DNA from: Halorussus marinus
GTDB lineage: Archaea; Halobacteriota; Halobacteria; Halobacteriales; Haladaptataceae
DNA: 64,000 nucleotides
Assembly: GCF_004765795.1 (NCBI RefSeq)
Contig: NZ_SBIV01000010.1
Span: 1 to 64,000, forward strand
Reading direction: 5' to 3'
The notes under the pieces are model-generated. The model was not told the DNA's origin. It was given only the letters and a program-made list of their open reading frames with translations, and did no database searches. Shown here in pieces: positions 1-8,789 of the stretch (the first letter of the stretch is position 1; each line of letters begins with the position of its first letter). Both the position numbers and the translations under genes were made by a program.

Positions 1-70
1 CTAGTAGCGCGACGAACGCGACTACCAGCAGCCGCAGCACAGATTTCTTCCGTATTGTTTGGTGTGTCAT
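1..70 (-). CDS. Exported protein, N-terminus only (cut by window edge)
   Basis: An ATG at 68-70 on the minus strand opens a frame that runs off the window. The 23 visible residues begin MTHQTIRKKSVLRLL and continue as a hydrophobic stretch (VVAFVALL). This is the n-region and h-region of a signal peptide or an N-terminal membrane anchor. The start lies 50 nt downstream of the stop of the S-layer-like glycoprotein on the same strand, so the two may share a transcript. The rest of the protein is outside the window and the function is unknown. Confidence 0.55.
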   Translation of the reverse strand, partial: MTHQTIRKKSVLRLLVVAFVALL

Positions 71-120
71 CTTGTTGAGTTACCCCCAAATAAATTGGAA
101 GTCAAGTGGTGCTGCGGTCG

Positions 121-3100
121 TCAGTTGATCAGCCGAGGCCGGTCGAACGACTGCGACTCGGTGTACCAGGTATCCTCGGTCGCGAAGACCCAGTAGGCCT
201 CACCGGGGTTGAAGTTGCTGACCGTGATGTACTGGTATCCGTTGCCAACCTGGCCGTAGACAGCAGTCGAGCCGGAGACGCCGTCGGACACACTAGCGAG
301 CGCTTCGTTAGTGTTAGCGGCCTGCTGACCTTCCTGCCACTGGCCGACGAGGTTCCAGCCCTCTTCGAGCTGGGTGGCCTGCGGCGTGCCGCCGTCGTCG
401 TAGTCGCTCCCGCCGACGACGTTGTTGACGTTGACTTCGAATTCGGCGGACTCGTTGAGGGTCACGATGTACCCCTGGCCGCCCTGCATCGCGTCGAAGT
501 CCTGCTTGTCGTCAGGCTTCGCCGGGTTGTAGGTCTGCCACTCGCCGCCGTCGTAGGTCATGATGCTGTCGACGTTCTCTTCGCCGCCGAGCTGCGTCAC
601 GACCTCGCTGGCGGAGAGCTCACCGGACGCGGCGGGCACGGACACGAAGTTCGCGCCGGCCGAGAGCTGACTTTCGAGGGTAGCGACCTCGGTGTGTCCC
701 GTCGTGTCGTCGAAGTCGCCGAATCTCTCGTGGACGCCACTGGTGAACGTGACGTTGGGTGCGTCACCGGTCTGCACTGCTCCATCCACGGTTACCCTGA
801 GTTGGTTCGGCGCGGTCGGGTGCACGGCCAGAACGTTCTGAGTGTCGACGCCTTCGACGCTGGCGTCAATCTCGTCCGGCTCTTCGTGGATCGAGACCGG
901 CTCGTTGAACTGGACGTCGATGTGGGTGGTGTCACCGTCGTAGCTGGCGATCTCGGCGTCGACCGGCATCGGGTCGTTCGCATCAACGGCAGTCGAGCCG
1001 AAGTAACCCCAAGCGGACTCACCGCCAACCGCAGTGATGTCCTCCGCGGAGACATCGTAGTCACCGTCGCGCGGGACCTCGTACGTCGCTTCGTACGTGT
1101 AGGTACCGTCGTCGTTCTCGGTCTCCTCGAAGTGGTCCTTGTCGAGAGTCACGTCGAGGTTCTCACCTTCGACGACGAAGTCCTCCGACGAAAGGCGGAT
1201 CGCCAGTGAGTCGACTTCCTCGTCCGCGTCGAAGCTGACAGTGACGTTCTGACCGTCAGCCGAGACGTCTTCGGAGTAGACGTTGAACCCGACTTCGAAG
1301 ACGACCGAATTTTCGATCTCCTTGCCCACGGAGTCGGTCGCGTTGGACCAGATGTAGTCGTTTTCGCTGAGAGCCTCTGCGGTCACGTTCTCTTCGAGCG
1401 TGAGCGTGGCCATGAGGTTCTCTTCGTCGTACTCGACGCCGACGATTTCGTTGTTCTGGTCGCTCTCGTTCTTGTAGGTGAAGTTCGCCGTGGTCAGGTT
1501 TCCGCCGGAGCCGTTGAAGACCTGCTCGGAGAACTGCACCGTGATCTCGTTCGAGCCGTTCGTCGTCATCGCGGGACCGAGCATCTTCGGCGCGTCGCCG
1601 TCGGTCAGGTTGACGCTGACGGACGAGTTCACGCCGTTGCTGAGATCGTCGGTACCGCTAACAGCGTTGATCTGGACGGACTCGTTGTTCAGGTCGGCCG
1701 GCTGGACGACCTCGGTCGTGTGGATCGTGTAGGTCGTGCTCGCGTCACCGTCACCATGATCGGAGATGGAGACGTTTTCACCGTTGAACTCCGCGCTGGA
1801 GACCGGCTCGTTGAACGAGACGACGATTTCGTCAGTGCCCGCGTTCGTCTTGGCGGACGTGACATACGGACTCTCGGTGTCCTTCTCGACCGTGGCGATC
1901 ACCGAGTCGGTGTGCCCCTGAGCCGAGAGGTCTTCGACCTCGACCTTGATGCCGAGGTTGTCAGTGTCCGAGACCGTCGAGAGGTTGAGTTCCGTACTCA
2001 GGTCGAGGTTCTCACCCGGACCGACTTTGCTCTGCGAGTCGTTGATGTCCGCGTTCCCCACGACCGACACGGTCACGTCGACCGTCTCGGACGTGGTGAT
2101 GCTGAGACCACTGTACGGGTCGACGTTGCCGTTGTTGACATCGGCCGCGCTGTCGAGAGTGACCGAGGGACCGGTCGAGTCGCTCAGCGCGACAGCCTCG
2201 GTGCCGACGTTCGCACCGCCAGCGTCCTCGATAGCGCCCTGGCGGGCGTTGACGAGGTCGGTGCCGAGGGCCGAAGCGTCGACAGCGTCGTTGAGTTCGA
2301 GGGTGACGTGCGTCTTGCCCTCGTCCATGTACGAGCCCGTGACCGCGTCGATAGAGCTCGCACCGGCGTCGTTGTCGTCCTGATACGCGAAGTCGTCGGT
2401 GGTGAACGTTCCGTCGTCACCAACCGGGGAGACGCTCTCGTTGAACTCGACGACGACGGTGTTGGTACCGGCGTCAGCGTCGACGGACGTGATCTTCGGG
2501 AGGTACTGGTTGACGTGGAACGTTCCAGTCTCGTTGCTCGCGGCCTCGCCGAGTTCGCTGTCGGACGAGAGCGCGACGTAGTACCCGCTACCGTCGACTT
2601 CGGGAATTTCGAGCTTCTCGTCGATGTTGTCAGCGGGCTCGACGTCGCTTGCCGAGCCGAGGTCGGCGACGTGGACATCGCCGTTTGCGTTCTCTTGGTA
2701 GAGGTCGAAGCTGACAGTGGTGTTGACCTGGTCCTCGTAGTCGTACGTTACGGTGACGTTGTCACCGGGGCGCACGACGTTACCAACTTCGTCGACGGAG
2801 ACGTCGTTGATGTCGGGACCCTCGTCGTTGATGACGACGTAGGCTTCTTTGGTCTGGGTGCTGTTCTCGTTGCCGGCACTGTCGGTGACAGTGACGTTCA
2901 CCGCGTACGCGCCGTCAGTGAGGTTCGCCGAACCGCTATCGTAGTCGTCCAGGTCGATGGACAGCGACTTGCGCGTGTTATCGTCGACGTACTGCGAGTC
3001 GTCGATAGTGTACGCGTAGTCGTCACTCGAACCGTTGAGCGTGACGACGACCGACTCGGTGTTGTTCTCGTAGTAGTCGTACGTCACGTCGAGCAGTTCG

Positions 3101-4914
3101 TCGGACGCCGTACGGACCTCGCTGTTCGGCTTCTCGATGTCGAGCTGGCCGGGCGCGATGTCGTCGATTTCGACGACATCAGTCACAGTCGTATTGGCAC
3201 TGTTACCGAGCGAGTCCGTCACGTTGACCGTGATATTGTAGGTGCCGTTAGTGAAGCCCTGACCGCTGAAGCTATCAGCCGACGCGTTGTTCAGCGTGAG
3301 AGTTTCGGATCCGTCACTATCTGCGAGAACGGTGTAGGTCGCGTTGTTACCGTCACCGTCGGCAAACACGACTTCAACGGAACCGGCACCCATGTTGGGT
3401 TCGTCGAAGCTGTAGTCGACAGTGAGGGAGTCACCAGTCCGCTTGTACTGAGTTTTGGTCGGACTGTCGAGAGAGACATTCTTCGGAGCCGTACCGTCAA
3501 CGTCGAGAGCGCCCTTTTGAACGTCCGTCGCCGTGTTACCTGCCTCGTCCGTCACCGTGACGGTGAGGTTGTAGGTATCAGTACTCAGCCCCGTCGTGTC
3601 GAGGATGATCGAGTTGACACCAACATTCGTAGTCGTGTTGGTAGCGTACTCCTGCCCATCCAAGGTGAGAGCGGCCTTTACCGATGCGACACTGGATTCA
3701 GCATCGCCAGCAGTAAAGGTCGCGTTGACACTAGTCCCGGGCGCAACCGGAGAGGATTCTTTGATACCTTTAGCTGTTGCGGTGGGCTTTTTATCGTCAA
3801 TCCGGAGTGCGTTTGCTTCCTCAGCACTACCAGTTAGACTGCCCGATGTGGAATTTGTCTCGGCTACGATGTCGTAAGTGCCGTTGGATAGCGCAGTCAG
3901 ATCATCGATTGTGACTGAGCTGAAACTTTCGATATCCAGCTTCGTAATTTGGTCAGATCCATTCTCCACAGTGATGTCCACAGAGTTGACTTTATTTGCT
4001 GCGGAGACTTCCACAGTAAGGCTGTCACCACTCTGTAGAATCGCTTGTGAGCTCTGTGTCGGCGAATCAATAGTAACCGGCGGTGTATACGTCACCGCGT
4101 CACTCTTGGTCTTCTCATTCCCGGAGAAGTCAGTAGCAGTGACGGAGACATCGTTATTTCCGTCGTTCGCGGACACGCCCGAGCCATCAGACGGAATCTG
4201 GAAGGTACCGTTGTACGTCTTATCGTTAGACGTAGTCAGTTCCTCCGACTCTCCGAAACCGAATGCACTGAGGTCCGTCGTGACCGTATCGACACCTGCG
4301 TCGGCGTTGTCAGTGGCATTCGCACTGACGTAGAGCGTGTCACCGTCGGTGACGGTATCGTCACCGGCATTGTCGCGCACGGTGACATCGGAGACGGTCG
4401 GCTGAGTGTTGTCGATGAAGTTGAAGTTCGCCGTTGTGCTCTTGCTCGTATCGCCGCTGGTGATGTCATAGGAGACGGAACCGGTGCTGGTCACGCTACT
4501 GGTGTCGTACGTGACATCAAACGAGATCTCGGTAGCGCCGGTCTGGCCGCCATCTGCGAGCGATACTTCGGCCGTATTACCAGCCTGTGAAACTCCGGGA
4601 TCAAGAGACACTTTGTCTGAGTTACCTGTTGCGGCGTTATCAACCTGCTTGATTGTAGCACCTTTGTCAGTTGCCGTCGACAGGTCGACAGTAACAGTGT
4701 CCGTATTGCCGGAGTCAATTGCTATATCGAACGATACTGTTTGTGTGGTCGTACCTTCACTGATGGGGACGTTCCCCGCGCTCCCGCCAGAGAGCGATTC
4801 CGTGTTCGCAGCCGCAGTCCCCGCGAACGCCACGGTGCCTCCGAAGACGGAGACGACCATGAGCGCCGAGAGGAAGACGGCGCGAAGCTTGTCGCGTGTT
4901 TGTTCTCTAGTCAT
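121..4914 (-). CDS. S-layer-type major surface glycoprotein with multiple Ig-like domains
   Basis: A 1597-residue exported acidic protein. Residues 1-38 form the haloarchaeal surface-glycoprotein signal peptide (KLRAVFLSALMV, then SVFGGTVAFAGTAAA). The body is a chain of beta-sandwich Ig-like repeats of about 90-110 residues, many with DxxGN...TVTDVV-type edges, and at least 30 NxS/T sequons, as expected for an N-glycosylated S-layer protein. The last 170 residues (about 1430-1597) form a separate domain with GANFVSVPA, GQGYIVTL, GWNLVGQW and GEAYWVF motifs. The protein ends without the Thr-rich linker, PGF motif and membrane helix of classical S-layer glycoproteins. I chose the ATG at 4914; an in-frame GTG at 4932 would add six residues. 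It is probably strongly expressed; its promoter carries a palindromic site shared with the neighbouring regulators. Confidence 0.85.
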   Translation of the reverse strand: MTREQTRDKLRAVFLSALMVVSVFGGTVAFAGTAAANTESLSGGSAGNVPISEGTTTQTVSFDIAIDSGNTDTVTVDLSTATDKGATIKQVDNAATGNSDKVSLDPGVSQAGNTAEVSLADGGQTGATEISFDVTYDTSSVTSTGSVSYDITSGDTSKSTTANFNFIDNTQPTVSDVTVRDNAGDDTVTDGDTLYVSANATDNADAGVDTVTTDLSAFGFGESEELTTSNDKTYNGTFQIPSDGSGVSANDGNNDVSVTATDFSGNEKTKSDAVTYTPPVTIDSPTQSSQAILQSGDSLTVEVSAANKVNSVDITVENGSDQITKLDIESFSSVTIDDLTALSNGTYDIVAETNSTSGSLTGSAEEANALRIDDKKPTATAKGIKESSPVAPGTSVNATFTAGDAESSVASVKAALTLDGQEYATNTTTNVGVNSIILDTTGLSTDTYNLTVTVTDEAGNTATDVQKGALDVDGTAPKNVSLDSPTKTQYKRTGDSLTVDYSFDEPNMGAGSVEVVFADGDGNNATYTVLADSDGSETLTLNNASADSFSGQGFTNGTYNITVNVTDSLGNSANTTVTDVVEIDDIAPGQLDIEKPNSEVRTASDELLDVTYDYYENNTESVVVTLNGSSDDYAYTIDDSQYVDDNTRKSLSIDLDDYDSGSANLTDGAYAVNVTVTDSAGNENSTQTKEAYVVINDEGPDINDVSVDEVGNVVRPGDNVTVTYDYEDQVNTTVSFDLYQENANGDVHVADLGSASDVEPADNIDEKLEIPEVDGSGYYVALSSDSELGEAASNETGTFHVNQYLPKITSVDADAGTNTVVVEFNESVSPVGDDGTFTTDDFAYQDDNDAGASSIDAVTGSYMDEGKTHVTLELNDAVDASALGTDLVNARQGAIEDAGGANVGTEAVALSDSTGPSVTLDSAADVNNGNVDPYSGLSITTSETVDVTVSVVGNADINDSQSKVGPGENLDLSTELNLSTVSDTDNLGIKVEVEDLSAQGHTDSVIATVEKDTESPYVTSAKTNAGTDEIVVSFNEPVSSAEFNGENVSISDHGDGDASTTYTIHTTEVVQPADLNNESVQINAVSGTDDLSNGVNSSVSVNLTDGDAPKMLGPAMTTNGSNEITVQFSEQVFNGSGGNLTTANFTYKNESDQNNEIVGVEYDEENLMATLTLEENVTAEALSENDYIWSNATDSVGKEIENSVVFEVGFNVYSEDVSADGQNVTVSFDADEEVDSLAIRLSSEDFVVEGENLDVTLDKDHFEETENDDGTYTYEATYEVPRDGDYDVSAEDITAVGGESAWGYFGSTAVDANDPMPVDAEIASYDGDTTHIDVQFNEPVSIHEEPDEIDASVEGVDTQNVLAVHPTAPNQLRVTVDGAVQTGDAPNVTFTSGVHERFGDFDDTTGHTEVATLESQLSAGANFVSVPAASGELSASEVVTQLGGEENVDSIMTYDGGEWQTYNPAKPDDKQDFDAMQGGQGYIVTLNESAEFEVNVNNVVGGSDYDDGGTPQATQLEEGWNLVGQWQEGQQAANTNEALASVSDGVSGSTAVYGQVGNGYQYITVSNFNPGEAYWVFATEDTWYTESQSFDRPRLIN

Positions 4915-4969
4915 TTTTGTTTTGTTTGACACGTTTAATGTGCCCCGGCTGGGGAGATATCCAGCCTAC

Positions 4970-5014
4970 GTACTGTAGGCACATACTGTCGGTATATAGG
5001 CAGAGCATATAAAG
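4970..5014 (-). promoter_or_regulatory. Promoter of surface glycoprotein with palindromic operator-like site
   Basis: Read on the minus strand, a TATA-like CTTTATATGC lies at about 5005-5014, and a second TATATA overlaps 4992-4998. Positions 4970-4995 (GTACT-N16-GGTAT, with CACATAC in the middle) match the 26-bp site at 5918-5943 at 19 of 26 positions and the site at 5464-5489 at 17 of 26. A shorter perfect inverted repeat, GCCTAC-N5-GTAGGC, spans 4964-4980. The sites cover the expected transcription start. Confidence 0.5.
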
Positions 5015-5134
5015 CTATGGAAGGGATACATTTCAGAAGCTCTTAAGTAGAGAAGCCTTTGCGACCCCTGCCATCTTAGAGTCGCCTAAACCGGAGACGG
5101 GGGTCAGTAGTTCTGATGTCTTATGTTACAGAAA

Positions 5135-5425
5135 TTAGAGGTTTCCGTCTAATTCAGCTCTGATTAATTCCTCGAACTCCTCCGTCTGACCGTACGTTTC
5201 CCGGTGGTCGAGCACGATCCGCCCCTTCTGAGTGACCTCGTACAGACCGCTGTTTTCCGCGGGGCCAACACGCCGGACCAACCCCAAGCTCGACAGGTGC
5301 GGGAGCCGCGTGTTGATGTATCCGCGATTCTTATCGAGGATCAACGCGAGATTCTGGGCCGTATTTCGGCCCCGATCGTCGAGGATTTCGAGAATCTCGA
5401 AGTCCGTCGGCTTCGCGAGCTTCAT
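5135..5425 (-). CDS. Small winged-helix regulator (phiH1-repressor-like), copy 1
   Basis: A 96-residue protein of the PhiH1-repressor/wHTH type common in haloarchaea. Residues 5-75 form a winged helix: helix 1 (PTDFEILEILDD), an HTH with a conserved LDKNRGYINTRLP recognition segment, and a wing (RVGPAENSGLYEVTQKG). The C-terminal 20 residues are acidic. It is about 60 percent identical over its first 78 residues to the neighbour encoded at 5562-5861, so the pair arose by tandem duplication. The 26-bp palindrome at 5464-5489 lies over its own promoter, which suggests autoregulation or cross-regulation. No ligand-binding domain is present. Confidence 0.8.
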   Translation of the reverse strand: MKLAKPTDFEILEILDDRGRNTAQNLALILDKNRGYINTRLPHLSSLGLVRRVGPAENSGLYEVTQKGRIVLDHRETYGQTEEFEELIRAELDGNL

Positions 5426-5463
5426 CGGTCTCGCTCCGCGAAATTGCCTGAGTGCCGATGCAT

Positions 5464-5489
5464 ATACTATAGCTACCTACCGATAGTAT
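5464..5489. promoter_or_regulatory. 26-bp operator-like palindrome before wHTH copy 1
   Basis: Perfect arms ATACTAT (5464-5470) and ATAGTAT (5483-5489) are separated by 12 nt containing TACcTAC. A TATA-like element lies inside the left arm, about 40 nt before the ATG, so a bound protein would occlude the promoter. A second inverted repeat, ACCGA-N6-TCGGT, overlaps at 5479-5494. Confidence 0.6.
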
Positions 5490-5561
5490 TCGGTGAGATC
5501 GTACAAAAGGGTTGTGAACGGGAGAAAGAGAGTAGACTTCGAAAGTTTGGAGATCGAGCCC

Positions 5562-5861
5562 TCAGCTCTCGTCGCGTTCTTCCAGAAGATTATCGATTTC
5601 GGCGTCGAAGTCAACGTCCTCGGCGTGATACTTCGATCGGTTCTCCGCCACGGCTCGCCCCTTCTCGGTGATGACGTAGAGCCCGCTGTTGGGGGCCGGA
5701 CCAACCCGCTCGACGAGTCCGTAATCGGCCAAAACCGGCAATCGCGTGTTCACGTAGGCGCGGTTCTTATCGAGTTCGTGAGCCAGATTAACCGCGTTAT
5801 CGCGTTTTCCGTCGGCGAGGGCCGCCAAGATATCGAAGTCTGTAGGCGTAGTGAGTTTCAT
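5562..5861 (-). CDS. Small winged-helix regulator (phiH1-repressor-like), copy 2
   Basis: A 99-residue paralogue of the downstream gene at 5135-5425. It has the same winged-helix layout: PTDFDILAALAD, then LDKNRAYVNTRLP in the recognition helix, then RVGPAPNSGLYVITEKG in the wing. An acidic tail (about residues 80-99) follows. On the minus strand a TATA-like CTTTATACGC lies at about 5886-5895, 25-35 nt before the ATG. The shared palindrome at 5918-5943 lies upstream of that box rather than over it. This copy may therefore be activated from the site, while copy 1 is repressed. That is inference from position only. Confidence 0.8.
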   Translation of the reverse strand: MKLTTPTDFDILAALADGKRDNAVNLAHELDKNRAYVNTRLPVLADYGLVERVGPAPNSGLYVITEKGRAVAENRSKYHAEDVDFDAEIDNLLEERDES

Positions 5862-5917
5862 TAATATACGCTACGTTGCGCTCCAGCGTATAAAGTCGGT
5901 TGATGCCAGCGACAAAA

Positions 5918-5943
5918 ATACTGAGAGTACATACTTTCAGTAT
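5918..5943. promoter_or_regulatory. 26-bp operator-like palindrome before wHTH copy 2
   Basis: Perfect arms ATACTGA (5918-5924) and TCAGTAT (5937-5943) are separated by 12 nt. The spacer contains a nested AGTA-CA-TACT and the same central TACnTAC pattern as the site at 5464-5489. It sits about 25 nt upstream of the TATA-like box of wHTH copy 2. Confidence 0.6.
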
Positions 5944-6018
5944 GGAACCGACGAGCGATCGATTCGACCGCTAGAACGGAGGGCAAGGGAGTCTAGAAGT
6001 GGTAGAGTAGGCGCTCTC

Positions 6019-6303
6019 TTAGGATGTATCGGGCGAGTCCTGGAACTCGGCTCCGTCGGTTGCCTGCGCAGCGAGTTCGAGATGTTCGATGATCCGTTCG
6101 TGTTCTTCGATCGCTCGTTCGATGTGCCGGCACATCTCTTCGGAGTCTCCGTCCGCATCAGCATGATAGGTGTAGAGAAGGTGCTGTTCGAAAGCACGGG
6201 AAGAGTGAGCGTTCGCATCGAGTAATGACTTGGCTACGAGCCACTCCCAGTTCTGCCAGTCGTCGCCGTCGGATACCTCTTCCAATATATCGCGTTTGGC
6301 CAT
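6019..6303 (-). CDS. Small acidic alpha-helical protein of unknown function
   Basis: A 94-residue protein, strongly acidic and predicted mostly helical, with WQNWEWLVAKSLLDANAHSSRAFEQHLLYT at the front and a charged helix (CRHIERAIEEHERIIEHLELA) near the end. It has no signal peptide, membrane segment or metal motif beyond a single Cys. I do not recognise the family. An A+T-rich promoter (CACATATAAAATATTG region, 6325-6345) precedes the ATG. Its size and composition suit an intracellular haloarchaeal small protein. It lies in the same orientation as the two wHTH genes but lacks their operator. Confidence 0.6.
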   Translation of the reverse strand: MAKRDILEEVSDGDDWQNWEWLVAKSLLDANAHSSRAFEQHLLYTYHADADGDSEEMCRHIERAIEEHERIIEHLELAAQATDGAEFQDSPDTS

Positions 6304-6487
6304 GTGTCATCAAGTGAACTCTACTCACATATAAAATATTGTCTTTCTGAAATTTAAGCATCGCATACCTCCGCAATTTAAATGGGAAGAGTCATCCGGG
6401 GGAGAACACTACCGACATGGAATCGTTTTAACTATCAATATATTTCGAATCGAAATTCTATTACTGGTACCGCCGCATTCGACGGAC

Positions 6488-8620
6488 ATGGAAACGGTTT
6501 GTGCGAGTGATTATCACGACATCGTACAGGTCGCCGACCCGAGAGTCTCGCCCGACGGCGAGCGAGTCGCGTTCGTTCGGAAGGTACCGAGCGACGACGA
6601 GGAGTACGAGGCGACCGTCTACGTCGTCCCGATCGGCGGCGGCGAACCCCGGCAGTTCACGGTCGCCGAGGGAGTCGACAGCAGTCCGCGGTGGAGCCCG
6701 AGCGGCGATCGGCTCGCGTTCGTCAGCACTCGGGGGGCCGACGACGGCCGCCCGCAACTGTGGGTGATGCCGACCGACGGCGGCGAAGCCCGGCGGGTCA
6801 CCGACGTGGCGGGCGGCGTCTCTCAGATCGCGTGGTCGCCCGACGGGGACAAGATCGCGTTCGTCCAGCAGGCGACGGCCGACGACCGCGAGACGGGTCG
6901 GGACACCGGGCTCGACGGCGAGGAGTACGAGCCCGACCAGCCCGACCCCCGCGTCATCGACCGGATGGTCTACCGGGCCGGCGAGCGGTACTTCGACGGC
7001 CGGCGCGATCACGTCTACGTCGCGGACCTGCGAGCCGACGGTGACGGCTCGGAAGCCGCGAGCGGTCGGTCGCCGCGAGCGGCCGTCCGGCGGCTCACCG
7101 ACGGCGACTACGACCACACGACCCCCGAGTGGGGCGACGAGTCGACGCTGTACTTCGGCGTCCGGCGCACCGGCGATCCCGACGACAACATCGACCTCGA
7201 CGTCGTGGCCTACGACCTCGACGCCGACGGGGAGGCCGAGACCGTGGTCGAGACCACCGCGTGGGGCCCGATGCTGGCGGCCACGGGCGACGGCCGGATC
7301 GCCTACGCGGAGACCCCCGAGGAGAACGCCACGCTCCGACAGACGGAACTGAAGGTGATCGACCGCGAGACCGGGACCGTTACCACCCCGACCGAGGACC
7401 TCGACCGGACGCTCTCGGCGGACGTGTCGGTCCAGTGGGGCCCCGACGAGTCGGAGCTCTACTTCTCGACGCCCGACGAGGGCGACGTCGCGGTCTGGCG
7501 CGCGCCCGGCGACGCGAGCGCCGCCCCCGAGCGCGTGGTCGCGGACGGACACGTCTCGGGCGGGTCGGTCGGCGCGGACGCCGTGGCGTTCGTCAGGTCC
7601 GAGTGGGACCACCCCGGCGACGTGTTCGTGACGACGCGGGCCGGCGCCGAGACCAGACGACTCACCCGCGTCAACGCCGACTACCTCGACGACCGGGCGA
7701 TCGGTCGACCCGAGGAGATCCGCTTCGAGAACGAGTCGGGCGAGCAGATTCAGGGTTGGGTACTGACGCCGCCGGACTTCGATAGCGCGGCGTGGAACGC
7801 CGCGGAACAGTCGAGCGGCGACGAGCCGCGAGACCCCGACGAGCAGTACCCCCTCGCGGTCGAGATCCACGGCGGTCCCCACGCGATGTGGTCGACCAGC
7901 GGGACGATGTGGCAGGAGTTCCAGGTGTTGGCGGCGCGGGGGTACGTCGTCTTCTGGTCGAACCCCCGCGGGTCGACCGGCTACGGCGAGTCGTTCATGT
8001 CCGCGGTCGGCGAGGGCGGCTGGGGGCCGGTCGCCGCCGAGGACGTGCTGGCCGGCGTCGACGACGTGGTCGACCGGGAGTACGTCGACGCGGACGACGT
8101 GTTCGTCACCGGCGGGAGCTACGGCGGCTACATGACGACGTGGCTCGTCGGCCACACCGATCGCTTCTCGGGCGCGGTCAGCCAGCGGGGCGTCTACGAC
8201 CTCAACAGCTTCTACGGGTCGACCGACGCGTTCAAACTCATCGAGTGGGACTTCGACGCGACGCCGTGGGACGACCCCGAGTTCCTCTGGGAGAACTCCC
8301 CCGCGGCGTACGCCGATCGGGTCGACACCCCGACCCTGCTCGTCCACAGCGACGACGACTATCGCGTCCCGGTCAGCAACGCCGAGATGCTCTATCTCAT
8401 GTACAAGAAAAACGGCGTCGAGACCCGGCTGGTCCGATACCCCCGCGAGGGCCACGAGCTCTCGCGGAGCGGCGAGCCCGGCCACGTCGTCGATCGGCTA
8501 GAACGCATCGTCCGGTGGTTCGACGGCTACTCCGATCACCGCGACGTGGCGCCGGCGCTCGAACGCGGCGACGAGGGGCTGTCGGCGAGCGAGGACGATC
8601 CGGAGGCGAACGGCGAGTAG
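6488..8620 (+). CDS. S9 family serine peptidase (acylaminoacyl-peptidase / prolyl-oligopeptidase type)
   Basis: A 710-residue cytosolic peptidase with an N-terminal beta-propeller (about 1-410) of WD40/TolB-like blades with DPRVSPDGERVAFV, SPRWSPSGDRLAFVS and IAWSPDGDKIAFV motifs. A C-terminal alpha/beta hydrolase follows (about 440-690). The catalytic triad is visible: Ser544 in GGSYGGYM, Asp624 in the DYRVP motif and His656 in EGHEL. The family removes short or N-acylated peptides and the propeller restricts substrate size, so a role in peptide turnover is likely. There is no signal peptide. The ATG follows an A+T-rich promoter by a short distance, which suggests a short or absent leader. 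It is transcribed alone and converges with the small zinc-finger gene at 8790-9011. Confidence 0.9.
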   Translation: METVCASDYHDIVQVADPRVSPDGERVAFVRKVPSDDEEYEATVYVVPIGGGEPRQFTVAEGVDSSPRWSPSGDRLAFVSTRGADDGRPQLWVMPTDGGEARRVTDVAGGVSQIAWSPDGDKIAFVQQATADDRETGRDTGLDGEEYEPDQPDPRVIDRMVYRAGERYFDGRRDHVYVADLRADGDGSEAASGRSPRAAVRRLTDGDYDHTTPEWGDESTLYFGVRRTGDPDDNIDLDVVAYDLDADGEAETVVETTAWGPMLAATGDGRIAYAETPEENATLRQTELKVIDRETGTVTTPTEDLDRTLSADVSVQWGPDESELYFSTPDEGDVAVWRAPGDASAAPERVVADGHVSGGSVGADAVAFVRSEWDHPGDVFVTTRAGAETRRLTRVNADYLDDRAIGRPEEIRFENESGEQIQGWVLTPPDFDSAAWNAAEQSSGDEPRDPDEQYPLAVEIHGGPHAMWSTSGTMWQEFQVLAARGYVVFWSNPRGSTGYGESFMSAVGEGGWGPVAAEDVLAGVDDVVDREYVDADDVFVTGGSYGGYMTTWLVGHTDRFSGAVSQRGVYDLNSFYGSTDAFKLIEWDFDATPWDDPEFLWENSPAAYADRVDTPTLLVHSDDDYRVPVSNAEMLYLMYKKNGVETRLVRYPREGHELSRSGEPGHVVDRLERIVRWFDGYSDHRDVAPALERGDEGLSASEDDPEANGE

Positions 8621-8789
8621 CGCGACGGCCGGTCCCCTGCGATGTTGTCTCACACCGAGGGCCGTTTCCGACCCCCCGAACGATCGGGCAGATCGGGCGA
8701 CTGCGACGGGCCGTTCACCTGAAACGAAGGGGTTCGATCGGGGCGAACCGCGGGTCGCGACCGATCGGTCGGTCGGGGCCGGCGGTGTG

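Noticed and set aside
1720-3837. A 705-codon plus-strand open frame inside the surface-glycoprotein gene
   Set aside because: It is antisense to a clear glycoprotein gene, is a product of GC3-biased codons read in the opposite strand, and shows no domain or start signal.
6461-8485. A 674-codon minus-strand open frame opposite the S9 peptidase
   Set aside because: The plus-strand frame has a full beta-propeller and catalytic triad; the minus frame is compositionally a shadow.
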